From Pseudooceanicola nanhaiensis DSM 18065 (GTDB lineage: Bacteria > Pseudomonadota > Alphaproteobacteria > Rhodobacterales > Rhodobacteraceae), in the NCBI RefSeq assembly GCF_000688295.1, contig NZ_JHZF01000013.1:1240001-1304000 (forward strand): a stretch of DNA of 64,000 bases. The letters are read 5' to 3'. A model generated the notes under the pieces. That model made no database searches, was not told the DNA's origin, and saw only the letters and a program-made list of their open reading frames with translations. Every line of letters starts with the position of its first letter. The stretch's first letter is position 1. Shown here piece by piece: positions 8,311 through 16,869 of this stretch. The position numbers and the translations under genes were made by a program.

Positions 8311-10404
8311 TCAGTTCGGCACCGCCTGCGCGCGCCGCGAGAGCACCAGCCCCGCGACGATCACCGCAAGCCCCGCCAGCGCCGCCGGCATCGCGATGGC
8401 GAGCTGCGGCAGCAGGGCGAGAAATCCCAGGACCCCGCGCAGGATCCGCTCCGGCGCCGAGAGGCGCGCCCGGTCGTAGCCCGCGAAGGCCGAGGCGATG
8501 AGCCACATGGCGAGCGTGAAGGCCGTGATGATCCAGGCGAGGTCGATCCAGCCCACGGTGCCGATGTCGATCATCGCGCGCGAGACGACGCGCTCCTCCC
8601 CGAACCACTCGAAGATCACCTGCAGCTTGTAGAGCACCGCCGGGTGATAGGCGAAGACGAAGGGGATCAGGAACCCGGCGAAGGCGATCCTGGCGGCCTG
8701 GAACCCGGTGCGGATCGGGTCCGCGCCCGCGATCGGCGCGGCGGCGAAGGCCGCGAGCGCCACGGGCGGCGTGACCGTCGACATCATCGCGAAGACCACG
8801 ACGAAGAGGTGCAGCGTCAGCGGCGGGATCCCGACCGCGTCGATCCCCGAGGACAGGGCGATGACGATGATGAAGTAGGTGGCCCCCGGCGGCAGCCCCA
8901 TCCCCAGCACGATGGCGCCCAATGCCACCACCATCAGCACCACCGGCAGCGGCCCGTCCGCCACCTGCGCGAGCAGCAGCGACAGTCGGCCCGCGAAGCC
9001 CGAGGTCTGGATCAGCCCGACGATCAGCCCGATGGCCGTCACGATCACGACGATGGAGGCGGACATCCGTCCCGCATCCACGAAGGCCGCCCAGATCCGG
9101 GCGCGGGAGCGGAAGTCGCTGAAGAGGATGGCCGAGGCCGCGAGCGCCACGACGAAGCCGTAGAACCCGGCCTTGGGCACCGAGGGCTGCGCGAAGAGGA
9201 AATAGGACAGCGTTCCGAGCGGGGCGACGAAGACGAGGCATTGCACCCATTCCCTGCGGGTGAGCTTCGGCCGGGCGGTGTCGGGCAGGGCGCCGATGCC
9301 GAGGCGACGCGCCTCGAAATAGACGGCGAGGAAGGTGCCGAGGTAGTAGAACACCGCCGGCACGATGGCCGCCACGACGATGTAGCGGTATTCGAGCCCG
9401 ATCTGCCCCGCGACGAAGAAGGCCACCACCCCCATCACCGGCGGCATGATCTGCCCGCCGGTCGAGGCCGCGGCCTCCACCGCGCCCGCGAAGGCCGGCC
9501 TGAAGCCCGAGCGCTTGATGACCGGGATCGTCATCACCCCCGTGGAGACCACGTTGGAGATCGCCGCCCCCGAGAGCGTCCCGAAGAGCGCCGAGGAGGC
9601 CACCGCCGCATGCGCCGCGCCTCCCGTCAGCCCTCCGGTCAGCCGGTTCGCGATCTTCATCAGCAGATCGCCCGCCCCCGAGGCCATCAGGACCGCGCCG
9701 AAGACGATGAAGATCAGGACGTTGCCGGTCACCACCTGGATCGGCTGGCCGAACATGCCCCCGGTCTGGGCCCAGAACTGCAGGACCATCTGGCGGAGGT
9801 TCTGGGCGATCGTGGCCTCGGACCCTGCGAGGATCCCGGTCCAGCCGGGCAGGAGGCCCTTCACGAAGAAATAGAGCACCCAGAAGAGGCAGAAGGCGAC
9901 GATGAAGCCGCCGAAGAGCCTGTAGGTCAGGTAGAGCGTGATGAGCGTCGCCACCGTGAACATCAGGTAATCGAGCGGCCGGACCGTCGGGAGCATCCCT
10001 GCGTCGCTGGCGAAGATGTTGGCGATCCAGCTCGAGAACGCGACGACAGCCAGCACCGCGAGCACCCGGTTGGTCCAGCGCAGGCTGTCGCGCACCGGCA
10101 GGACCAGCAGCGAGATCACGAAGCTCAGCACGATGGGCAGGCCGATGATCAGCCCCGTGGGCAGCAGCACCGATTGCTCGAAGCTCCGGTAGGACGCGCC
10201 CAGCCAGTGTTCGCGCAGGAAGACCCGCTGGTCGCGGCGGCTGAGCGCGTCGAAGCCGGGAGAGGTCGCCTCGATCACCCAGCGGACGAATTCGCTGATC
10301 GGGCCGGAGGCGGCGTAGAGCAGGATCACAAGCGTGAAGACCACCGCCACCACGTCGGCGATGCGGCGGTCGGAACGTCCGGCGAGGGGCGCCTCAGTGC
10401 TCAT
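8311..10404 (-). CDS. TRAP transporter permease, fused small and large subunits (DctQM type)
   Basis: A 697-residue membrane protein in which a four-helix DctQ-like N-terminal part (about residues 1-190) is joined to a 12-helix DctM-like part. The DctM part shows SSALFGTLSGAAISNVVSTGVMTIPVIKR and GGQIMPPVMGVVAFF, the typical gating hairpins of the large subunit, and MGLPPGATYFIIVIALSSG. Such 4TM/12TM fusions partner TAXI receptors, as found here directly downstream. It drives sodium-coupled uptake across the inner membrane. Its start overlaps the sulfatase 3' end by 11 bases, so the genes are almost certainly one transcript. Confidence 0.95.
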   Translation of the reverse strand: MSTEAPLAGRSDRRIADVVAVVFTLVILLYAASGPISEFVRWVIEATSPGFDALSRRDQRVFLREHWLGASYRSFEQSVLLPTGLIIGLPIVLSFVISLLVLPVRDSLRWTNRVLAVLAVVAFSSWIANIFASDAGMLPTVRPLDYLMFTVATLITLYLTYRLFGGFIVAFCLFWVLYFFVKGLLPGWTGILAGSEATIAQNLRQMVLQFWAQTGGMFGQPIQVVTGNVLIFIVFGAVLMASGAGDLLMKIANRLTGGLTGGAAHAAVASSALFGTLSGAAISNVVSTGVMTIPVIKRSGFRPAFAGAVEAAASTGGQIMPPVMGVVAFFVAGQIGLEYRYIVVAAIVPAVFYYLGTFLAVYFEARRLGIGALPDTARPKLTRREWVQCLVFVAPLGTLSYFLFAQPSVPKAGFYGFVVALAASAILFSDFRSRARIWAAFVDAGRMSASIVVIVTAIGLIVGLIQTSGFAGRLSLLLAQVADGPLPVVLMVVALGAIVLGMGLPPGATYFIIVIALSSGIDAVGIPPLTLHLFVVVFAMMSTVTPPVALAAFAAAPIAGADPIRTGFQAARIAFAGFLIPFVFAYHPAVLYKLQVIFEWFGEERVVSRAMIDIGTVGWIDLAWIITAFTLAMWLIASAFAGYDRARLSAPERILRGVLGFLALLPQLAIAMPAALAGLAVIVAGLVLSRRAQAVPN

Positions 10405-12049
10405 CGTCGCGCGCCGGTGCGTGGACCTGCCGTGCCGGGCCGCGGTAGGCCTCGGTCAGCTCGGGCGGCACTTCGGAACCGTCCACGAGGAATGGCATGA
10501 TCCCCTTGCGGAGCGACGCGCCCCGCGCGCGTTCGATGTCGGCATCCGACATGGTGACGCGCTGCGCGAGGCGGCGGCCCCAGGTGGCGAGGTGGTCGTA
10601 GAGGCGGTCGATCCGCTCGGCGTGGGCGGGATCGTCGCCGAGGTCCGCGAACTCGTCCGGATCGGTCTCGAGGTCGAAGAGCATCGGCCGGAAGCCGCCC
10701 TCGAAATGGATGAGCTTCCAGCGCCCGTCGAAGACCATGAAGATCCGCGCATCCCGGGGGCTGACCCCGAGCGCCTTGCAGCGCGGGGTGACGGAGTAAT
10801 CGTATTCGCTGATGACGAAGTCGCGCCACGCGGGCCTCTCGCCCCGGAGCCACGGCATCAGGGACCGGCCTTCGAGGATGTGGTCCGGCACCGCGCCGCC
10901 CGCGGCCTCCACGAAGGTGGCGGCAAGGTCGATCGCCTCGACCAGCGCGTCGCAGGTGGTGCCCCGGGTGCTGTCGGCCTCGGCCCGGGGATCGCAGATG
11001 ATGAGCGGGATCTTCACCGCCGCCTCGTGGAAGAAGTCCTTCTCGCCCAGCCAGTGATCGCCCAGATAATCGCCGTGGTCCGAGGTCAGGACGATCATCG
11101 TGTCGTCCATCTGCCCCGTCGCCTCGAGATGATCGAGCAGCCGCCCGAGCTGGTCGTCGCATTGCCTGATGAGCCCCATGTAGGCCGGGATCACCTTCTC
11201 GCGCACCTCGTCGCGCTGGAAGGCGTCGGCGACCTTGGTCTCGTGATAGGCGGCTAGGACGGGGTGCGGGTCCTCCAGCTCGGCCGTGTCGCGGACCACG
11301 GGCAGGATGTCGCCCGTCCCGTACATGTCGTGGTAGGGCGCGGGGACGATATAGGGCCAGTGCGGCTTGATGAAGGAGACATGCGCACACCAGGGCCCCT
11401 TCGCCTGGTCCAGGAAGCGGATGGTCTCCGAGGTCAGCCAGGGCGTCTCGCTGTCCTCCTCGCGGATGTTGGCGGGCTTGTCGGCGTTCATGAATATCCA
11501 GCCCGTGGCCATCTCGCCGTTCTCGACGCCTGCGTTGGCGTAATCCGCCCAGGGGTTCTCGCCGTCGTAGCCCTTGCCCTTGAGGTATTCGTTGTAGGGC
11601 GAGCGTTTCGCGTCGTAGAACCCGTCCGGCCCCTGTCCCCAGAGTCCGTCGTCGCGTGCCCAGGCGTCGAAGCCGCAATCGGCCTGCCTTGCGCCGATCT
11701 CGGTGTCCGGCGCAAGGCCGAGGCGGGCCATGCCCTTCGCGTCGGCCTTCATGTGGGTCTTGCCGAGCAGCCAGCATTCCATGCCGAGCTCGCGCAGGTG
11801 GTCGCCGAGCGTGATCTCTCCGACCCGGAGCGGGAAGCCGTTCCACTGCGCCCCGTGCGACGAGACGTAGCGCCCGGTGTAGAAGCTCATCCGCGAGGCG
11901 CCGCAGATCGGCGACTGGACATAGGTGTTGGTGAAGCGCACGCCCCGCGCCGCGACGCGGTCGAAATTCGGCGTGTGCAGATGCGGGTGCCCGGCGCAGC
12001 TCAGATAGTCGAACCTGAGCTGGTCGTACATGACGAACAGGATATTCAT
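10394..12049 (-). CDS. Sulfatase / phosphonate monoester hydrolase family enzyme
   Basis: A 551-residue alkaline-phosphatase-superfamily hydrolase. Early metal ligands are in NILFVMYDQLRFDYLSC, and the formylglycine site is SPICGASRMSFYTGRY near residues 60-75: Cys in a C-x-A-x-R context, which needs a formylglycine-generating enzyme for activity (not in this window). Later metal ligands lie in LTSDHGDYLGDHWLGEKDFF. The layout, including the PHWPYIVPAPYHDMYG segment, is close to bacterial arylsulfatase/phosphonate monoester hydrolases. No signal peptide is seen, so it acts in the cytoplasm on imported substrate, consistent with its operon partner, the TRAP transporter. The ATG at 12049 follows GGAGG. 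Confidence 0.9.
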   Translation of the reverse strand: MNILFVMYDQLRFDYLSCAGHPHLHTPNFDRVAARGVRFTNTYVQSPICGASRMSFYTGRYVSSHGAQWNGFPLRVGEITLGDHLRELGMECWLLGKTHMKADAKGMARLGLAPDTEIGARQADCGFDAWARDDGLWGQGPDGFYDAKRSPYNEYLKGKGYDGENPWADYANAGVENGEMATGWIFMNADKPANIREEDSETPWLTSETIRFLDQAKGPWCAHVSFIKPHWPYIVPAPYHDMYGTGDILPVVRDTAELEDPHPVLAAYHETKVADAFQRDEVREKVIPAYMGLIRQCDDQLGRLLDHLEATGQMDDTMIVLTSDHGDYLGDHWLGEKDFFHEAAVKIPLIICDPRAEADSTRGTTCDALVEAIDLAATFVEAAGGAVPDHILEGRSLMPWLRGERPAWRDFVISEYDYSVTPRCKALGVSPRDARIFMVFDGRWKLIHFEGGFRPMLFDLETDPDEFADLGDDPAHAERIDRLYDHLATWGRRLAQRVTMSDADIERARGASLRKGIMPFLVDGSEVPPELTEAYRGPARQVHAPARDDEH

Positions 12050-12150
12050 GCGCCTCCTCCCTTGACGTCCCGGTCGGCGGGGCCGGGATTGGCCCTTGCT
12101 AGCCGCTTCCCGGGGCGGGAGCGAGAGCCGAAATGTTGATGGATATAACC

Positions 12151-13062
12151 CTAGGGAATAGCCCCCTGGAAGACATTGGCCGCCTCCTGGCTCACGCAAT
12201 CGCAGAAACAGCGCAGGGCCGGGGTGGGGGGCCGGTCCGAGGCGGTGGTGATCGCGATCCGGGCGGGCCGGATCGGAGGCCGGATGTCGAGCGCCCGGAT
12301 CCGCCACTGGGCCAGCGTCTGTTCCAGAAGCAGGCCGGGGTAGGTGCAGAGGAAATCGCTGTCCTGCACCATGGCGAGCACGGAGGAGATGGATTCCGAC
12401 GTCACCCGCGCCACGGGCGGGTTCAGCCCGCGCGAGGTGAAATGGCGCTGGAGATAGGGCAGCCTCGCCTGCGTGCCGATCATCAGCCAGTCGCCCTCGA
12501 CCAGCTGGGCGAGGTCGGTGCAGCTGCGCCAGCGCGAGCTCTCGCCGGTGATGACCGAGACGGGGGTCTCGACGAGGAAGGCGACCGAGAGGCCCGCGAC
12601 GTCCTTGCCCTGCGGCTCGGGCCCGATGACGAGGTCGACGACCCCGTCGCGGACGGGCCCGAAGGCCATGGGCTCATGCCCGCCGGTGATCTGCACATGC
12701 ACCTTGGGAAAGCGCTTGCGGAACCGCTTGATGGCGCCCGCGATCAGGCGGTTGGCGGCCAGCGGCGAGACGGTGACCGTGATCCGGCCGGTGCCCTCGC
12801 CGCGGCGCTGGTCGATCTCTTCCTGCATGCGCCGCATCTCGGCCTGGATGACGCCGGCGCGGTGCAGGATCGCGCGGCCGTCCTCGGTGGCCACCACGCC
12901 CGAGGGGGCGCGCTGGAAGATGGCGACGCCCAGCTCGGCCTCGGCCTGGCGCAGCGCCTTGGTCACGGCGGGCTGGGTCCGGCCCAGCTGTTTCGACGCG
13001 GCCCGGATCGACCCGGCGCGGTCGATCGCGAGGATCATCTCGATGTGCTGGAGTTTCAGCAT
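12151..13062 (-). CDS. LysR family transcriptional regulator
   Basis: A 303-residue LysR-type regulator. The N-terminal winged helix-turn-helix is typical (LQHIEMILAIDRAGSIRAASKQLGRTQPAVTKALRQAE), followed by a linker helix and a periplasmic-binding-like effector domain. The VSVITGESSRW and AMVQDSDFLCTYP parts resemble GbpR/CbbR-type effector domains. It lies in the same direction 101 bases upstream of the sulfatase gene, so it likely regulates the sulfatase-TRAP operon, perhaps in response to the imported compound. The intergenic spacer holds a CCCTAGGG palindrome that covers the stop codon, with no clear function. Confidence 0.9.
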   Translation of the reverse strand: MLKLQHIEMILAIDRAGSIRAASKQLGRTQPAVTKALRQAEAELGVAIFQRAPSGVVATEDGRAILHRAGVIQAEMRRMQEEIDQRRGEGTGRITVTVSPLAANRLIAGAIKRFRKRFPKVHVQITGGHEPMAFGPVRDGVVDLVIGPEPQGKDVAGLSVAFLVETPVSVITGESSRWRSCTDLAQLVEGDWLMIGTQARLPYLQRHFTSRGLNPPVARVTSESISSVLAMVQDSDFLCTYPGLLLEQTLAQWRIRALDIRPPIRPARIAITTASDRPPTPALRCFCDCVSQEAANVFQGAIP

Positions 13063-13326
13063 GGGCGCGCTCCGGAGGGGTGATGCCTGCAGGTTATCGC
13101 ATCAAACCTTCCGGCGCATCCCCGCGCCGTCGACATGACGCGCATTGAAGTTCCCGCGATCTGCGGCCCTGCGGCGGTCTCCCGCGCAGGCGTGGGCGCG
13201 GTTCCGGCAGAGGATCGCCGGGCGGGCCGGGGGGCGGTTGCGGCGACGGGACGGGTGGTTAGCTCTTTGCACGAGCGGCGGCGCTGCCTGCGCCGCTTCC
13301 TCTCAAACAGGCATCCGGAGGATGAC

Positions 13327-13788
13327 ATGACGACACTGACTTCCAAGCTGCTTCGCGGCTCGATCATCGCGGGCCTCGCGCTCGCCCCCGTCTCGGCGCT
13401 CGCGCAGGAGACCACCGCGCCCGAGGCCGACGCCACCCCGCAGGCCGCGCCCGAGATGACGTCGCCGGACACCGGGGCGGAAGAGTTCAGCGAAGCGCAG
13501 CTCGAGAGCTTCATCGACGCGACGGTGAAGATCCAGGAGCTGCGCACCGAATTCATGCCGCAGATCGAGGCGGCCGAGACCGAGGAGGACGCGCAGGCCC
13601 TGGCCGAGCAGGCGCAGACCGAGATGCAGAATGCGGTCGAGGACACCGAGGGCCTCGATGTGGCGACCTACAACCAGATCGGCCAGGCGGCCCAGTCCGA
13701 TCAGGAGCTGAACGCGCGCCTCGTCGCGATGCTGCAGGACCGCGCGCCCCAGCCCGGCACCGCGCCCGCGCCCAGCGACGAGGGCTGA
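13327..13788 (+). CDS. DUF4168 domain secreted protein
   Basis: A 153-residue exported protein: signal peptide to about residue 25 (PVSALAQ), an acidic, Pro/Thr/Glu-rich linker, then a helical domain with FSEAQLESFIDATVKIQELRTEF and LDVATYNQIGQAAQSDQELNARL. This paired pattern, in which the second half is the usual YNxIxxxxQxDxxL signature, is the DUF4168 family. Function is unknown; relatives are small periplasmic proteins. The start follows GGAGGATGAC. A GC-rich terminator hairpin lies downstream at 13829-13860, making it a single-gene unit. Confidence 0.85.
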   Translation: MTTLTSKLLRGSIIAGLALAPVSALAQETTAPEADATPQAAPEMTSPDTGAEEFSEAQLESFIDATVKIQELRTEFMPQIEAAETEEDAQALAEQAQTEMQNAVEDTEGLDVATYNQIGQAAQSDQELNARLVAMLQDRAPQPGTAPAPSDEG

Positions 13789-13828
13789 GGACATCCTCCC
13801 CCCCGCCGGGGTGAATGCCCGGCACCGG

Positions 13829-13860
13829 AACGCCGTCCCCTCGGGGGCGGCGTTTCTCTT
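13829..13860 (+). terminator. Terminator after the DUF4168 gene
   Basis: AACGCCGTCCCC pairs with GGGGGCGGCGTT (one G-T pair, very tight loop), followed by TCTCTT. It begins 40 nt after the stop codon. Confidence 0.7.
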
Positions 13861-13873
13861 GTGCGGAGGCGGG

Positions 13874-14848
13874 TCAGCCCGAGCCGATCAGAACCCCCGC
13901 CGCGAAGACCAGCGCCCCGCCCAGCACGACCTGGAAGGCGGCGCGGAAGAACGGCGTCTCCATGTAGCGGTTCTGGATCCAGGCAATCGCCCAGAGTTCG
14001 AGGAAGACGACGATGAAGGCAGTGATCGTCGCGGTCCAGAAATCGGGGATCAGGTAGGGCAGGGCATGGCCCAGCCCGCCGACCGTCGTCATCACGCCCG
14101 AGGCCAGACCCCGTTTCACCGGAGAGCCCCGCCCGGACAATTCGCCGTCGTCCGAGGCGGCCTCGGTGAAGCCCATCGAGATGCCCGCGCCGACGGAGGC
14201 GGCGAGCCCGACGAGGAAGGTCGTCCATGTGTCCTGCGTCGCGAAGGCCGTGGCGAAGATCGGCGCGAGGGTCGAGACCGAGCCGTCCATCAGCCCCGCA
14301 AGCCCCGGCTGCACCCATGTCAGGACGAACTGGCGGTGGGCGGAGCGGTTCTCGGCCGCACGGGCGTCGTCGTCCAGATGCGCTTCGGCCAGCGCATTCG
14401 CGTGCCGCTGGTGCCCCGCCTCGGCGGCGGCGAGATCGCCCAGCAGGGCCCGGGTCGCGGGATCGCTGCTGCGCTGCGCGGCGATGTGGTAGAAGTGCTC
14501 CGCGTCATGTTCCATCGCCTCGGCCTCGGCGCGGATGCGCTCGATCCCGAGGTTCTCGACCAGCCAGACCGGGCGCCTCGCGTAATAGCCCGCCACATGC
14601 TCGCGCCGGATCAGCGGGATGGTGCCCCCGAAGCGCGATTCGAACAGGGCGATCAGGCGCCTGCGGTGTTCGTCCTCCTCGGTCGCCATGCCGTCGAAGA
14701 CGGCGGCGGTATCGGGGAAGTCGGACCTCAGCCGTTCGGCATAGCTGCGGTAGATGCGGGCGTCGTCCTCTTCGGACGAGATGGCGAGCGCGAGCACCTC
14801 CTTCTCGGAGAGGTCGCGGAAATGCCGGCGTTGCGTGAAGAAGCGCAT
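13874..14848 (-). CDS. mbfA: MbfA: membrane-bound ferritin, iron exporter
   Basis: A 324-residue two-domain protein. Residues 1-170 form a rubrerythrin/ferritin-like four-helix domain with di-iron ligands (SEEDDARIYRSYAE, ATEEDEHRRRL, MEHDAEHFYHIA, AAEAGHQRHA). Residues 171-324 form a VIT1/CCC1-type membrane domain with about five helices (GLAGLMDGSVSTLAP, LAASVGAGISMGFTEAASD). This architecture is MbfA, which oxidises Fe(II) and exports excess iron in Agrobacterium and Bradyrhizobium. The Irr-type palindrome just upstream (14862-14876) fits the known iron control of mbfA. It is transcribed alone, away from a TetR gene, and shares a short promoter region with it. Confidence 0.93.
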   Translation of the reverse strand: MRFFTQRRHFRDLSEKEVLALAISSEEDDARIYRSYAERLRSDFPDTAAVFDGMATEEDEHRRRLIALFESRFGGTIPLIRREHVAGYYARRPVWLVENLGIERIRAEAEAMEHDAEHFYHIAAQRSSDPATRALLGDLAAAEAGHQRHANALAEAHLDDDARAAENRSAHRQFVLTWVQPGLAGLMDGSVSTLAPIFATAFATQDTWTTFLVGLAASVGAGISMGFTEAASDDGELSGRGSPVKRGLASGVMTTVGGLGHALPYLIPDFWTATITAFIVVFLELWAIAWIQNRYMETPFFRAAFQVVLGGALVFAAGVLIGSG

Positions 14849-14861
14849 CTGGGCCTCTTGT

Positions 14862-14876
14862 TTAGAATGGTTCTAA
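14862..14876. promoter_or_regulatory. Iron control element (Irr box) upstream of mbfA
   Basis: TTAGAA-TGG-TTCTAA is a perfect inverted repeat 14 bases before the mbfA start. It matches the ICE motif bound by Irr in alphaproteobacteria (TTTAGAA, three bases, TTCTAAA). Its position close to the ribosome binding site would let Irr block transcription when iron is scarce. Confidence 0.8.
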
Positions 14877-14944
14877 GCCATACCTAGCGAGGCAGGCACC
14901 CCACGGCAAGACTTCCTGACATTCTGCCGGCGCGATGCTTGCCG

Positions 14945-14958
14945 GAACTGAACAGTTC
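14945..14958. promoter_or_regulatory. Palindrome upstream of the TetR gene, candidate self-operator
   Basis: GAACTG-AA-CAGTTC is a perfect 6-bp-arm palindrome 40 bases before the TetR start codon. TetR regulators commonly bind such sites and control their own gene. Confidence 0.5.
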
Positions 14959-14997
14959 TGTTTAACGTTGTGTCAGGAGGAGTTATCGGAGACTTCC

Positions 14998-15621
14998 ATG
15001 AACGCCCATGACACGGCCATCCGCCGGGGCCGCAAGTTCGAGCAGGTGCTGGAGGGCGCACGCGAAGTCTTCCTCGCCGAGGGCTTCGAGGGCGCGGGCG
15101 TGGACGAGATCGCCCGCAAGGCGGGCGTGTCGAAGGCGACGCTGTACTCCTACTTCCCCGACAAGCGCCTGCTGTTCTTCGAGGTCGCCAAGCGCGAATG
15201 CATGAAGCTCTCGGAAGACGCGATGGAGCTGATGAACACGCCGAAGCCGGTGCGCGACGTGCTCGAGATCGCGGCCCACCGACTGCTCGAGTTCTTCAAT
15301 TCCGACCTGTCGATCAACGTCTTCCGGGTCTGTATCGCGGAATGCGAACGCTTCCCCGAGCTGGCGCAGGAATTCTACCGCAACGGGCCCGCGCTCGGAC
15401 GGGCGCGGCTGGTGGAGTTCCTCGATCGCGCCCGCGCGCGCGGGCAGCTTGAGATCGACGACGTGGAGATGGCGGCCGACCAGTTCGCCGAGCTCTGCAA
15501 GTCGCGTGTCTTCACCGACCGGATCCTCGGGATCCGGGGAGAGTTCGCCGACAACGAGCTGGCGATGATCGCGGGCGAGGCGGTCGAGACCTTCATGAGC
15601 CGCTACGGCCGGTCCGACTGA
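14998..15621 (+). CDS. TetR/AcrR family transcriptional regulator
   Basis: A 207-residue regulator. The DNA-binding domain is residues 13-60, with the helix-turn-helix GVDEIARKAGVSKATLYSYFPDKRLLFFEV. The C-terminal ligand domain (AADQFAELCKSRVFTDRILG, residues about 160-180) resembles the AefR-like TetR_C_7 group. The start at 14998 is preceded by CGGAG at a suitable distance; an AGGAGG 18 bases upstream is too far. It is divergent from mbfA and convergent with the NYN gene. The palindrome at 14945-14958 is a candidate self-operator. No target operon is evident. Confidence 0.9.
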   Translation: MNAHDTAIRRGRKFEQVLEGAREVFLAEGFEGAGVDEIARKAGVSKATLYSYFPDKRLLFFEVAKRECMKLSEDAMELMNTPKPVRDVLEIAAHRLLEFFNSDLSINVFRVCIAECERFPELAQEFYRNGPALGRARLVEFLDRARARGQLEIDDVEMAADQFAELCKSRVFTDRILGIRGEFADNELAMIAGEAVETFMSRYGRSD

Positions 15622-15637
15622 CCGCGCCGGTCAGTCG
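15615..15637. terminator. Hairpin covering both convergent stop codons
   Basis: CGACTGACC-GCGCC-GGTCAGTCG is a perfect 9-bp stem whose arms contain the stop codon of the TetR gene on one strand and of the NYN gene on the other. It lacks U tracts, so it may protect the 3' ends or pause polymerase rather than end transcription by itself. Confidence 0.55.
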
Positions 15638-16341
15638 AGGCGACGCACCATCATCTGGTTGCCCGAGCCCTTGCGGGTCTCGAAGGCCTTGAGCTCCTGC
15701 ACGAGGTCGGAAAGCTTCCGCTTGCCGTAGGACCGGGTGTCGAAATCCGGGTTCTCGGCGGTGATGTACTGGCCGACCTGGCCCAGCGGATACCATTCGT
15801 CGTCGCTTTCGATCCGGTCCATCGCCCGGCGGATCAGCGGCACCGCCTCGATCGGCTTCATCTTGCCCTGCGGCTTCTCGGCGCCGGTCTCCTTCTCGGG
15901 TTCCTCGGCGATGTTCTCGATCAGGACGAAGCGGTTGCAGACGTTGCGCAGGCTTTCCGGCGCCTTCGCCTCGCCGATGCCGATCACGTCGAGCCCCTGT
16001 TCCCGGATGCGGTTGGCAAGCGCCGTGAAGTCGCTGTCGGAGGAGACCAGCACGAAGCCGTCGAAGCGGCCGGTGTGCAGGATGTCCATCGCGTCGATCA
16101 CCAGCCCGATGTCGCTGGCGTTCTTGCCCTTGGTGTTCGCCGTCTCCTGATGCGCCACGAGGCCCAGCGACCGGGTCTGTTCCGCCCAGGGGCGCAGCCG
16201 TTCGGCCGACCAGTCGCCGTAGACCCGGCGCAGGGCGGGCTCCCCGAAGCGCGTCACCTCCTTGAGCACCGCCGCGGCATGGCGGGCGGGGATGTTGTCG
16301 GCGTCGATCAGGACGGCATAGAGCGGGCGGCTGTCGGGCAT
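15631..16341 (-). CDS. NYN-domain (LabA/DUF88-like) protein with C-terminal OST-HTH-type domain
   Basis: A 236-residue protein. Residues 5-145 form a NYN/PIN-like ribonuclease domain: acidic residues in LYAVLIDADNIPA, KNASDIGLVIDAMDIL and FVLVSSDSDFTALANRIREQG form the metal site. A charged linker (EEPEKETGAEKPQGK) joins to a C-terminal OST-HTH/LOTUS-like domain (EAVPLIRRAMDRIESDDEWYPLGQVGQYI and SYGKRKLSDLVQEL). Such proteins are predicted RNA-binding nucleases; the target is unknown. The ATG at 16341 follows GGAGACCC. Single gene, convergent with TetR. Confidence 0.9.
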   Translation of the reverse strand: MPDSRPLYAVLIDADNIPARHAAAVLKEVTRFGEPALRRVYGDWSAERLRPWAEQTRSLGLVAHQETANTKGKNASDIGLVIDAMDILHTGRFDGFVLVSSDSDFTALANRIREQGLDVIGIGEAKAPESLRNVCNRFVLIENIAEEPEKETGAEKPQGKMKPIEAVPLIRRAMDRIESDDEWYPLGQVGQYITAENPDFDTRSYGKRKLSDLVQELKAFETRKGSGNQMMVRRLD

Positions 16342-16437
16342 GGGGTCTCCTTCGGTTTGGCCCCTCCTATCCCGCGGGGCGGCGATTGCATAGGGTGCGC
16401 GCACCGGGCGCGCCCCGGAGGAAGGATAGGCGGGAGA

Positions 16438-16869
16438 ATGGCACAGACAATCGCGCATATGGCGCTGGTGGTTCGCGACTACGACGAGGCGATCGCCTTC
16501 TACACCGGGGTGCTGGGCTTCGAGCTGGTCGAGGACACCTACCAGCCCGAGCAGGACAAGAGATGGGTCGTGGTGCGTCCCTCGGGCGGCGGCGCTTCGC
16601 TGCTGCTGGCCCGCGCGTCCTCGGACCGGCAGGCGGCCTTCATCGGCGACCAGGCGGGCGGGCGCGTGTTCCTGTTCCTGCAGACGGACGATTTCTGGCG
16701 GGATTACCGCAGCTACCTGGCCCGCGGCGTGCAGTTCGAGCGCGCGCCGAAAGAGGCGCCCTACGGCACCGTCGCGGTCTTCCGCGATCTCTACGGCACT
16801 CTCTGGGACCTCGTGGAGTTCTCGGACGGCCCTCAGCGCCCCGAAAGCGCGGCGGCCAGCGTGTCGTAG
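16438..16869 (+). CDS. VOC family (glyoxalase/bleomycin resistance-like) protein
   Basis: A 143-residue vicinal-oxygen-chelate fold protein with the paired beta-alpha-beta-beta-beta units: IAHMALVVRDYDEAIAFYTGVLGFELVEDTY first, and FLFLQTDDFWRDYRSYLARGVQFERAP second, ending GTVAVFRDLYGTLWDLVEF, which carries the metal ligand positions. Enzymes of this fold act as glyoxalases, dioxygenases or resistance proteins; no substrate is suggested. Its last 37 bases overlap the 3' end of the convergent LysR gene. Confidence 0.85.
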   Translation: MAQTIAHMALVVRDYDEAIAFYTGVLGFELVEDTYQPEQDKRWVVVRPSGGGASLLLARASSDRQAAFIGDQAGGRVFLFLQTDDFWRDYRSYLARGVQFERAPKEAPYGTVAVFRDLYGTLWDLVEFSDGPQRPESAAASVS

